Shown here in pieces: positions 1 to 10,009 of a stretch of DNA of 64,000 nt. The stretch is from NCBI GenBank assembly GCA_033032175.1, contig CM065313.1, positions 12,005,327-12,069,326 on the forward strand, written 5' to 3'. The notes beneath the pieces were generated by a model. The model searched no databases, was not told where the DNA came from, and saw nothing but the letters and a program-made list of their open reading frames with translations. Source of the stretch: Saturnia japonica (taxonomy: Eukaryota > Arthropoda > Insecta > Lepidoptera > Saturniidae). A program made the position numbers and the translations under genes. The first letter of the stretch is position 1. Each line of letters starts with the position of its first letter.

Positions 1-1089
1 TCATTTCGAATTAGTTATAACGTGACTATTGATCGAAGACTCTCGCACAATAAATTAAAGAATGCAAATTTCGCGATGCCAGCGAATAACCAGAATACCA
101 ATTTCTACGCAAAGTTTCAATTATTTGCACATATAAAATTTAAGACTGCCTTAGAAAACTGTTGCCTCCAACAAGTATTTTGTATTTTTTACTATTTATT
201 TATTTATTAAAGAAGCGCCAACAGCGCGCATATTTTACTTGATCCAATTTACAATAAATTCCAAGTCCAATAAGAACTATTATAGGCACCCAACATTGAT
301 AACATAAAAATAATAACTACTACTAATAAAAATAATAATTTCATTTAATACTAATATAAATAACAGAAAATTTATGTAATTAACATTGTAACATTAAAAT
401 AATTCATTGAAAGGACTATTATGTTTTAATTATTAATGAGAAAGAAAAATAAAATAGAGAAATAAAATAAAATACTATTGCCATAACGAAACCAAAGAGC
501 AAGGTAATATGCAGATTTTGTCCGCAAAGGTTACATAAAAGAAACTGCAACAATCTACGGTCATACTCAATGCTCCTTTCACGAGAATGATTTGCATGTA
601 AAGTAGCAGAATACGAATTTGTGATACGAATCTCGTACATATGACGTCTCACCGAAATTCTCCTATTTTATAATACGTTTAAACGTTAATCATATTATGT
701 ACTTTCTAAAATAAAATTTATATTCCACTTTTGCTGTAGGTATTGTATACATTGTGTCTAATTATTGTGAAATATCGAATTTTACGGAATTCGCGTAAAT
801 TTACTGATTGAAATTGGTAATACTAATAGCTTTTTTATTTATTTATTTAAATGAGTAAGTATTAGTCTCTAAAATTTAAAAACGTGAAATTTAAACCCTT
901 CTCGTGAGAGGGAAGGCCTCCTCCATACTGTCCTAGCGGTCTCTGTGTTTAGCTTTAAAAAAACCTTAATTATTATTAATCTACTTTCGAAATCATTATA
1001 CACTTTTATCTTTAAAGCTAAAAAAAATGCGTGGTGATTAAGCCTTGATTACCTTAAGATTAAGTGGTGATTAACATTAGCTTAGAGAT
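1..1089. other. AT-rich intergenic DNA
   Basis: I see no gene or recognisable repeat. Short open frames at 22-210 and 419-652 have low-complexity composition, no family resemblance and no splice context. Oligo-A/T and TTTATT strings are frequent, as expected for base composition. Confidence 0.6.
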
Positions 1090-1120
1090 TAGAGAGAGCG
1101 ACAGAGAGAGAGAGAGAGAT
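1090..1120. repeat. (GA)n microsatellite
   Basis: An impure run of AGAG units interrupted once by CGAC. It lies just before the retroposon tail at 1151. Confidence 0.85.
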
Positions 1121-1150
1121 GTTACCTTAGATTAACATTACATTACATTA

Positions 1151-1200
1151 GAGGCCTTTGCCCAGCAGTAGGACACATATAGGCTGATATTATTATTTTA
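1151..1200 (+). repeat. Lepidopteran non-LTR retroposon 3' tail
   Basis: The block GAGGCCTTTGCCCAGCAG followed by TAGGACACATATAGGCTG and a short ATT run is the common 3' end of a very abundant lepidopteran non-LTR retroposon (RTE-like by recollection). Only the tail is present, so this is a strongly 5'-truncated insertion. Related tails are at 15827-15890 (minus) and 36654-36696 (plus). It is one of the best clues to the host lineage. Confidence 0.7.
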
Positions 1201-2695
1201 TCATTATTGTATGAGACCCATATTAATGCGTGAGTCGACTTTTAAAATTTCATTTTTAAAGTACTTGGATATAGTATGACGACGTTGAAAAGAAGGAAGA
1301 TTTTTTGGGTTATTGATAATGTTTCAAGTTTTCATGAAATATAATTGCTCAAATGTTTTTTTTTTCTATGAACGAAGCTTGATAATAAATAGGCAGGATA
1401 AAAATATACATTTATGATACATTTATAAAAGATAAAACGAATGATCAGGAACATTTTATCATATACTCTATAGCTTAATGCTTAAAAGTATTTAAACATG
1501 TAAGTTCCCTTTTGAGGTCATTCACCATTCAATTTACCTGCTTTAGTAAATAGATATTATCGATACTCTCATGTTCGTGCTTCAATAGGAAAATCAATAT
1601 GACTCGATTGTTACAGGATATCATAATACAAATTACAGGTGCCTATTATGTTAGTAGGATACTGATACAAACGGTGCCGAAATCAATTTGAATATAGTTA
1701 ACGGAAAAGCTCTATCTCTCAACTCGTAAACGGAGCTTTGTTTCTCTGAGGTTAACTACAAGATACGTCGCAGAGCGTTATATCAAGTTTTACTAATATT
1801 TTAAAATCAAAAAATACTGTATTCAATTTAGGCCCTAAGAAGAGACTTATGAACGTTAACATACTGCTACAGATTCGGAAAACATCTCAGTAATCAAGAA
1901 GAACCAGCAAGAAACTCCATAAGGTTTATAATTTTTTTTATTGTGTAAATATTAAATTATGGATGTACGGAAAGGCAATTTTCGAGGAAGCGGTTTTCGC
2001 ACTGTTGCTTAATTATTTAAATCCTTAATTATTTTTATTGTTATTAACGTATAAGTTTTCAATTTTTTTTAATTTAATAGTTGAGGTTAAATAATGTAAA
2101 TGTGTAGCGAGTTTTAATCATTCTAAACAAAAAAATATAGCTACGAGTGCGGATTTAGATTAAGGCATAATATGTAGTCTTCTTCCTCGCATGAAACAAA
2201 GCTTTGTCTTTACTAATGTAATAATAGGCTTATAATATGTATAGCGACAAGAACTAAGAAAAAATAGTTTTATAAGGTTGAATATACCGTTATATGTAAC
2301 ACGCACGTAACATTTTCAATTACAGAACAGAACAAAGGAGTTTTGATTATTCCACTGAACTTTATTACAGTAATCTTTGAATATGCATAATATGAACTAC
2401 ATTGCAACTACATGTGTTTCATACTACACGGTATAATTAATATTAATTTAGATTAAGATTAATTTTTCATATGAGGAGATTAATGATAGGGCATCAGAGG
2501 ACTTTTTAATATCTTTATTCTCCAGCATTAGATCATACACGTTAAAAAGATTTTATATGCGGATGTCAGAGCACACTGATGTAGGGCTGGTGACAGATTT
2601 TTTGCTTGAAGGTAATAGATAACAGGCTAGTAAAATAAAATGTCTTACGACTATTCTATGATTTTGTCACAAAGTTTTCCGTCACAGAAAGTTTA
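1201..2695. other. AT-rich intergenic DNA
   Basis: No coding potential or recognised repeat seen on either strand. Confidence 0.5.
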
Positions 2696-2850
2696 GGGTC
2701 TATTCCCACTGGCGCAGAGTCGAAGCGAAGCCGCGTCGTGACATCTACTTACACTTTAAAAGTATTTATTTATAATAACCATGCGAATTGAATATTGTAA
2801 GTATATGTCGCGACGCTTCGCTTCGTATCTGCACAAGTGGAAATTGACCC
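2696..2850. mobile_element. Short MITE with inverted termini
   Basis: About 60 bp at each end are imperfect inverted repeats: the left end starts GGGTCTATTCCCACTGGCGC and the right end, read on the other strand, starts GGGTCAATTTCCACTTGTGC. Both arms contain GAAGCGAAGC followed by a CGACAT block. The loop of about 40 bp is AT-rich and has no coding capacity. It is a non-autonomous DNA transposon of unassigned superfamily. I could not define a clean target duplication. Confidence 0.75.
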
Positions 2851-2999
2851 ATAAGCTAATTTTGAATAAAGAATTTAAAAATGAAAATGAAAAATGAGGT
2901 ATTTTTGCTTTTTGTAAATCATGGTATCATAGCGGTTATCGTTGTCCCTGGATAATAATAAACTTATCGTTTCTCGATTAACCCTCTCGATCTTAACTT

Positions 3000-3300
3000 T
3001 ATAGGTTTAACGTTTGGCATAAATCACACCTGATATTAAATGACAATGTGACCCAAGATGAATTACACGCTTAACATAGTGAAGGACCTGGTGCTAAAAT
3101 GCAGCTGCCGGAACAACCTATAGGTATTTAGCGACAGTATTTCAACTTGGTAGCTATGCAGGCGAGCATGAGAAAATGCCCTACAATTACGCTTCGGTTT
3201 CATTACGATGTTTTCCTTCACCGAAAGCTCAGGCTCATTGTAGAGATCCGAACTCATGTCGAACGACGCGGTGTCCATACACCCTACCACTGAGTCGTCA
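3000..3300 (-). mobile_element. tRNA-derived SINE, copy 1
   Basis: On the minus strand this reads as a tRNA-like head (remnant of box B at about 3250, GATCCGAAC on the plus strand), then the conserved block whose plus-strand form is GATGTTTTCCTTCACCGAAA, then a body ending in TAAACCTATAAA. It aligns along its length with the second copy at 3865-4165 but is more diverged. Open frames on both strands here are by-products of the SINE. Confidence 0.75.
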
Positions 3301-3864
3301 CTGCTTCAAAACATACAACGTAATTGTAAAATACATTTTTTAAGTTACGATTTTGATTATTTTTACATAATATCACGGTATAAAAGCGCCAAGAATTCTG
3401 AATCACGTCGACTGCTAACTGGTAATCTCTGGCCTAATTTTTATGTCATGAGTGCAGGAATTAAATTATAGAAAAGCTTAAATTGTTGACATGAAATAGA
3501 AATTTAATTTCAAAGCATTGAATTAAACGTAACATACATCGCTATATGTTTTAAAATAGTTCAAAGCTCACGATTTAAACTGCTTTTTATTTATGTTTTT
3601 TTTTACGTCCCCACTACGTTAAATAATAATTTTCTAATTAATTTACAGTACATACATACACCAATTAAATAGGGATTCATAACCTTTTACCAGTTTTTAG
3701 AATATCATAATATAATATTTCATTTTTAATGCTTTACACGGCGTACATCAGTACAGAAAGGTGACTATCGACGAAAGATTGGGTTAAAACTAAAGTCACA
3801 ACATTTTTATCAGTTTGGAAATAACTCATACACTAACACTCGACGTATTCTTTTTATATTATTT
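3301..3864. other. AT-rich spacer between two SINE copies
   Basis: Nothing recognised. The two flanking SINEs lie in the same orientation. Confidence 0.5.
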
Positions 3865-4165
3865 ATAGGTTTAACGGTATGCTTACAATCTCACCTGACT
3901 GTGGCCCAAGATGGTGACACGCTAAGCTTAGTGGGGAAACTGGCTCCCAAGTGCAACTGCAAAAAAGGTGAAACGGTGCACACCTAAAGGACCTTGGATT
4001 CAGGTTTTCAACTTGAGGGTGGTAGCTAGACAGGCGGGCGTTAAAAAATACTCTACCACCATGCTACGGTTTATTATGATCTTTTCCTTTACCGAAAGCT
4101 CAGACTCATTGCAGGGATTCGAACTCACGTCGATCGACGTCGAGTCCTTACTCGCTACCAATAAG
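3865..4165 (-). mobile_element. tRNA-derived SINE, copy 2 (best preserved)
   Basis: The minus strand starts with a tRNA-like sequence: an A-box-like TGGTAGCGAGTAAGG and a B box GAGTTCGAATCCC with appropriate spacing, so polymerase III promotion is expected for the family. The plus strand shows TTTTCCTTTACCGAAAGCTC, the lepidopteran SINE signature. The 3' part (plus-strand reading CACCTGACTGTGGCCCAAG and TTTATAGGTTTAACGG) matches the fragment at 19595-19700. The open frames overlapping it are not genes. Confidence 0.8.
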
Positions 4166-4560
4166 TCACCATTACTCGACGACAATGTAACAAAACACTC
4201 CGATCGAGACAAAATGACTATACGCAAATCCTTATGATTTTTTTGAAAAGTACATCGTGTGTTTCTACTGGATGAATTCAAAGGTAGCTTCTGACATCAT
4301 GTAGGACCAATGAAGTTTGAACGTTTTATTATCTTAATTAAATATAAAAATAGTATTGTTACTGCTTAAATTAGTTAATTCCGATGCTAATCAAATTAGT
4401 GAATAAGAAATCGTGTACATAGCTTTATTCGTGTAATTTATAGATAACATCTTCATAATAAAATACTTAAAACTACGTGATGAATAAAGCGCAGCTAAAT
4501 CGGTGAAAACACTACAAAGTTAGCCGCCTCGTTATACCATGATTTGCTAACAGTGGTTTA

Positions 4561-4854
4561 ATGAGATCCCTCATTGTGACTGCTCACAGAGTGCGTTCCG
4601 GACATATGCCTCTCAACATGTTTGCTTTCCTTATGAGAAAAGTAAATTCACCAAATTGCGAGACTCGTGGACCAATTGAAGACGTGCAACATTTGTTGAC
4701 AGAATGTGACCGGAACTATCTTCAACGGAAATATGTTATAAGTCAGTTTAAATTGAATGTTATGGACCAAGCCATGTTTCACGGGATCTTGGCTACATTT
4801 GCATGTGAGGAGTCCAAGATTTGGTGGAAGTTTGTCATTAATGGACTAAAATAG
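4561..4854 (+). pseudogene. LINE ORF2 C-terminal fragment
   Basis: A 97-codon open stretch encodes the cysteine/histidine-rich end of a non-LTR retrotransposon ORF2. The pattern RVRSGHMPLN, then SPNCETRGPIEDVQHLLTEC, corresponds to the (T/S)GH motif and the C-x-x-C...H-x-x-x-x-C knuckle that follow the RNase H region in jockey/CR1-like LINEs. One cysteine of the first C-x-x-C pair is replaced by arginine. The 5' part is absent, as in a typical truncated LINE insertion, and an A-rich stretch follows near 4930. The first ATG is internal to the original protein, so this is not a functional gene. Confidence 0.7.
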
Positions 4855-4979
4855 TTGTGTGATGCTATGTTTAGGTTATGATGGTACTGACATGTTCTTT
4901 TCAACCAGAGTTCCTAAATTAAAAATAGATGAAAAAAAATCGGTGTAAATCGGTAAAAAAAGGTCGGTTTAAAAAAGTC

Positions 4980-5167
4980 GGAAGGCTATATAACTACACG
5001 CTACGACCTAGGGAACAAAGCAGTAACAATGAACATCAAATAATCTGGCAAGCCGTGGGCAAGTGCGAGAATTCAAAGCAACGATAGGTTATATGGGTAC
5101 GTTGGCGGGCGCGATGGAGAGATAGCTAAATAAATTGAACACGGGTGAAACAGTGAGGCACAGCTAG
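4980..5167 (+). mobile_element. Helitron 3' end (family H1, copy 1)
   Basis: The 3' terminus has the canonical plan: a short hairpin CAC-(GGGTGAAACA)-GTG, eight bases, then CTAG with T as the next host base. The body (CTATATAACTACACGCTACG, then ACGTTGGCGGGCGCG) matches copies at 5791-5970 (minus), 24172-24360 (minus) and 51640-51843 (plus). No Rep/helicase coding is present, so it is non-autonomous. The 5' end was not found. Confidence 0.75.
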
Positions 5168-5790
5168 TTTGAAATTAATCGATAAAAGGATTATACATGT
5201 TATGAAATACAGTTTTTCTTTCTGTGAAACACAGAAACCCAAAATAAGTTTACACTATTATGCTCGCATCTAGTAACAACTTTGCATATTTAGTTTTCTT
5301 CTTATAAATCAAGTAGGTACTGTAGATGATTTACAATAAAAATATAGCGTTTAGAAATGACTGAAAATAACATCGAAACGTCGACCTCGTAGTTTCAATA
5401 ACACGAACGTTTATAACCCACTAAAGTATTATTGATGTCAGAACAAATCGTATAAGGCGGGAATATAAGTGGATATGTTAGTGACGGGCGGCTCCCCAGG
5501 GATGAGAAACACAAGTCATTGTACCGACCATTGTACTTTCAGTGTAGTGTTATTGATTCTCGCTTCTGTATCAAAATATTTTGAAGGTTTACTATGATCG
5601 TTTGCGTGAAAATTAATGATTAAAATGTACCTACTTTAATTAACTACTAACCGCTATGGAAAGTAATCTAGTACAAAGAAAAAACAATTCTGTTTTCGTA
5701 AACCCGTTTAAAGATGAAACAACCTAGTCGTGGATAATTGAATTACGAGAATAAAATTACAAAAAGAAATATTCTTTCTATTAGGTGGCA
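5168..5790. other. AT-rich intergenic DNA
   Basis: Nothing recognised between two oppositely oriented copies of the same Helitron family. Confidence 0.5.
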
Positions 5791-5970
5791 CTAGGGTTCA
5801 CCCGTGTTAAATATATTCGAACAACTCTCAATAGTACCACCACCAACGCACCCGTGTAGGCTACACACGTTACAGCTACAGCTACTTGCCCGATTGTTAG
5901 ACGATCATGGTTATTGCTCCGCTTCTTAGTTTCATAGCGTAAAGTTATATAGTTTATAACCTTTATTAAT
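5791..5970 (-). mobile_element. Helitron 3' end (family H1, copy 2)
   Basis: The minus strand ends with ...TTTAACACGGGTGAACCCTAG followed by T. The body aligns with copy 1 (ATATAACTTTACGCTATG; GTGCGTTGGTGGTGG), but the segment between hairpin and CTAG is shortened, so the terminal hairpin is damaged. The open frame covering it is not a gene. Confidence 0.65.
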
Positions 5971-7624
5971 AAAAAGGCTATACAATACAAAAATAAAATT
6001 TCAAGTCTATTTGGTAGTTACAAAGATTATCGTGTTCAAACATATAATCTCTTGAGCTTTATCCAAAAACTATGGAAAAACTACTAATTTAACTATATTA
6101 CGCTTTAACTATATTTAGAATATTTCTTATTAAATAAAAGTCGAATACAAGTTCGAATTAAATTAAAAAAAATAAACATAAAGATATTCATCTATTGTAG
6201 AAATAAATATGTTTGTTCTACAGAAATAATACCTCTGGAAATTCACCGTATTAAATTGCCTTTCATTATAATATTCCACGTACTGTTCGCATTTAGTTCG
6301 AAGTGTACAAGTTGAGAAACAAAGAGAAACCAAGTTAATTAGCTAGGAGGAACATTATTAAGATTTCGTGTTACCAGAGCTGTCAGTAGCTCCACCGCGC
6401 CGTTTCACGGTTATTCTGCTAAATTAACCATTAAAATGATAAGAAAGAGACCACATAATACGTGCACGTACCTACGTGACTCACTGCCTGAATAAAAATT
6501 AAACAAAGAAGGAACTTTAATAATATATTAAAGTTTCTTCTTTTATTTAGTTAACCCCGTAAATTGACCATTTATTTAAAAAATTGAAATTAATTATTTA
6601 ATCATATTGGTATGGTCCAATGGTGATAAAATATGTAAAAAGAATAAAGAAATAAAAATCTGGACAAAACTTTGTTCATTTATTTAATTTTCCTTTGGGA
6701 AAAATAATGATTTTTTGGCTGCGAATCACGTGAAATGAAACGCTAATTAGAAAACCTGACGTCATCTTTCAATAAATATAGATACACAGTTGAGTGTTAT
6801 TCATAATATTAGGTTTTCTTGTTATAAGTTACCAAAGTTACCAATAAATGCTATTTCAATATAAAAAACCCTATATTACTTTTAAATGTGTAATAATATG
6901 AATTAATATTAAATTCATGGGAATTGTTTTCAAGACCGGTGTTTTAAACATACCATTTGAGTTTAAAATACATAATTAAAAAAAGTTATGTTCTTACTTC
7001 TGTTTTTCTTTTCGGTTTGAAGGTTTTCGCTATCATAATGATATATTAAATTAAAAAGATTTGCTTTTAGAATATTTTATTATATACATCTTATGACGAG
7101 AATTAGATAATTAAAAGTCGAGAAATTGAACTTGAGATTTTTTTGTCCTGAAAATTTAGAACATATGTATAATGCAACGCTTCTTGTAAATTATAAACAA
7201 AGAATTGATTTATTATTTTTTTATATTTTTTCGCGTTATGTCAGTTTATTTACAGAGAAAACCGTTTAAATTCTTACCAAAAGCTTATTCAACAAAATTT
7301 TGTAACAAGAAAAGTGCGTACTAATTTGGAAGTACCTACCTAACGTCTCTACAAAATCATATGTATTTTAATTCGATCAGGTCTAGTTTTCGTGTTACAA
7401 CTATTATTATAAGTAAAATTCAATGTTAATTCTTTTTATACTTATTTTTAAGAGTGTGTTGTTTTTTTTTTTCAGAAAAGTAACTGTGTTTCGTGTTTGT
7501 TGAGGGAAGTCACAGATCGAAATGATTCCTAAATAACGTCAAGAAAGTGTAAAAATGACCCTAACAGTTCTCTCACATTTGTCATAAAATTACTTTTATA
7601 ACTCAACGAAGGAATTTAATTAAT
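5971..7624. other. AT-rich intergenic DNA
   Basis: No gene seen. At about 7470-7492 a run of T ends in CAG and looks like a splice acceptor, but the sequence that follows gives no recognisable peptide. Confidence 0.5.
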
Positions 7625-8257
7625 AATAGTGAAAACCATTATTAAAAATAATGCTCCAAAAGACGAACTCTTACCCCAGGGATTCTTCCCAATGTAAAAC
7701 ATGCTTGATTAGTATAACATGAGTATATATTTTTACCACCTCTACATACAAAACTTGGTCTGGTGAAAAACTTTGTAAAAGCAAGCAACCGAAAAGGTAC
7801 GGGATTTTTATACTTTAAAGAAAAAAATCTCAAAATTAGTGACGCCAAAATTAGAGAGGAGATTAATTTGTAGGTCCTTTAAATCAGGCAAAAGATAAAC
7901 GATGAAACATTTAAAGTAAAACTGAATGATCTGGAAAAAACAGCTTGGAAATCATCGCAAATTTTCTCGGAAATCACCGATCAAATGGTTATGAAAATAT
8001 TGTCGAGGGACTTTTCTCTAACTATGAGCCACATTAGGTTGTAATATATCTCTATAAATACATTTGTTACATTCTCATTTGAACTTTTTCCTACACACTT
8101 GGGCGCCGTTAGTTATGAACACGGGGAAAGATTGCACCAAAACATTTTTACCATAGAAAAACGGTACCAGGGGAAATGGAGACCAACTATGCTGGCGGAT
8201 TACTATCGGAGATTACAACGGGACGTTCCTGAAGCAAAGTACAGGAGAAAATCATAA
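7625..8257 (+). pseudogene. Degenerate copy of uncharacterised arthropod multi-copy family (copy 1)
   Basis: Translating the plus strand in pieces gives peptides that line up, in order, with a family I recall from many predicted arthropod proteins of unknown function. The order is: a SENHY segment and RTLTPG; LPPLHTKLGLVKNFVKA (7735-7790); KISDAKIREEI (7830-7860); VKLNDLEKTAWKS (7915-7955); an NFLGN-like segment; then near 8110-8257 YEHGERLHQ, EKRYQGKWRPTMLADY and RDVPEAKYRRKS ending in TAA. Frameshifts and stops (for example two TAA near 7640-7650) show it is dead. A second copy on the minus strand at 52.0-55.8 kb shares the same order. Function and transposon status of the family are unknown to me; no catalytic motif is obvious. 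Confidence 0.7.
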
Positions 8258-8456
8258 AACAGTATTTATAGATATAACATTGATAATATTCTGATTTTTG
8301 TTATGAAATTTATAATTTTTAAAAATCATACTGAAATAAAACTATTCGTACCTAAAATCTTTGACTATTAATTCTACTCTACTTGACCTTGTTTCTAACA
8401 TAATCACTTATCATTTGTCTTGTTTCACGCAAAAAAACTATTATTTGCTAACCAGT

Positions 8457-8457
<1 letters not shown>

Positions 8458-8488
<31 letters not shown>

Positions 8489-8489
8489 C
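8458..8489. repeat. (AT)n microsatellite
   Basis: About 15 uninterrupted AT units. Confidence 0.95.
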
Positions 8490-9560
8490 TTTTAAAACTA
8501 TAAAAGAATAATAAAATTATCTCATCTAGTACCAACTTAGTGACGTTGCAAAATAAGAATAAGCTTATTTTTCTCTGGTCGTCTATAAATTTTGTCGCAG
8601 ACAATAACAAACTCTTAACTTACGCAGTAAAAGTTTTATGTGTTTACATATCAAATAAATAAAATAATTTGCTGAAATTATTATGAAAATATCATAACTT
8701 TTTTTAGTGATTTATATTGATAGGTATAAAAAAGATTTAAATAAGTTTTAGTGTCCTATGAAGAGGAATATGCAAATAGTAATTTATCTACATATTTTCA
8801 TGCAAATATTTTATGAATTTTAAATTAAATAATGTCACTGTAAAAACTCATATCGAATCTAATAAGTTTTATATAACATTTTATGATTATAATAATCGAC
8901 GCTAATATATAACTAATAACAATATGCTTAATAAGTTTCTATTATTAAACGGAATGGAACACAATTAGTCACAGCTCACAGTTCGAACTCCTAAAAACAT
9001 AGTCATATAATGGATTTCTAGCCTTTTAACCATGACGTCACAAAATAATTTAGTTTTTTTTTCTTTCGACTTTCAACACGCATCACTTTCTGATTTCTTA
9101 GATGTTTATTTATACGTACAACTGTAAAATATACGATACTAAGTTAATTGTTTATAGTATCACTAAATGAATATAACCAATGACTAAATAATAACTTGTC
9201 AATTGAATGTAGATGTTTGTAAATTTAGTAATTTAACAGCAACAAGTACTTTCGTTAAATAGAGTCAATAATATATATGTATTCATTTGCTGATTTCTGT
9301 TGATTCTTAGTTAATAATTAATATACATAATTTTAAATATTTATAATGTTTACCTATTTGATTTTTAAATAGCAAGAATTATTCAAATTTCGATCGATTA
9401 AATATAAACATTCCACAATAATAGCATTATTATTTTAATATATACATATTTGTTTAAATCTCTCTTGGGAATCACAGTGGGATTCTGCTGTAAAGGCGAA
9501 TTTAACGCAAATGTTTTAGCTGGAAAAAAGACTGCAGGTTTGCACCACCCCCCCCCCCTT
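8490..9560. other. AT-rich intergenic DNA
   Basis: No gene seen. A C11 homopolymer run lies at about 9548-9558. Confidence 0.5.
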
Positions 9561-9667
9561 CTGGTAGTGTTTTTTTTATTATTAGAACTGAGTATACTGT
9601 TAACCTTAGAGGCCCTGGAGGCTCTGACAGCTTTTACAGCTTCACCGGACTTGTGTTCCTGGTAGTG
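9561..9667 (-). mobile_element. Short retroposon (family R, copy 1) with 9-bp target duplication
   Basis: The insertion at 9570-9658 is flanked by CTGGTAGTG on both sides (9561-9569 and 9659-9667). Read on the minus strand it has AAGTCCGGTGAAGCTGTAAA, then GGGCCTCTAAGGTTAACAG and an A/T-rich tail, the 3' end shared with copies at 15028-15123, 49394-50142 and 55925-56040. The duplication plus 3' tail show target-primed retrotransposition of a truncated transcript. Confidence 0.85.
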
Positions 9668-9815
9668 CTGATAAAACATAGATTATAGTCATTTGCACTT
9701 TCGATTACTCGATAGTTGAGAACTTAACTATCGATAAATTATTTCCTAAGGATAGTACATAATATGGGGCTGCATTTCGTGATTGCACCAAAGATTTCCT
9801 CGAATGAGCTTTTTT

Positions 9816-10009
9816 AACTGACTTCAAAAAAGGAGGATGTTCTCAATTCAATTGTTTTTTTATGGATATTTAGGCATAACTTCTTTGTTTATGAACCGAT
9901 TTAGATGATGCTTCGCATCCCCCAAGGATGTTATTTTATTTTCTTCGCCATTGGACCTTCAAACCTTCAACCTTCAATAGGAAACTTCTAAAAATTATTG
10001 AAGTTGGTT
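9816..10009. mobile_element. Insect MITE with AACTGACTTCAA termini
   Basis: It begins AACTGACTTCAAAAAAGGAG and ends TTGAAGTTGGTT, an imperfect 12-bp inverted terminal repeat. The interior (TATGAACCGATTTAGATGA) is the widespread insect repeat of the ACCGACTTCAAAAAAGGAGG type. It has no coding capacity. Confidence 0.75.

Noticed and set aside
4108..4150. tRNA gene
   Set aside because: A and B boxes are present, but there is no cloverleaf with acceptor stem; the sequence continues into a repeated SINE body.
3968..4281. Overlapping open frames on both strands
   Set aside because: Both fall in a tRNA-derived SINE with A and B boxes; no protein family resemblance.
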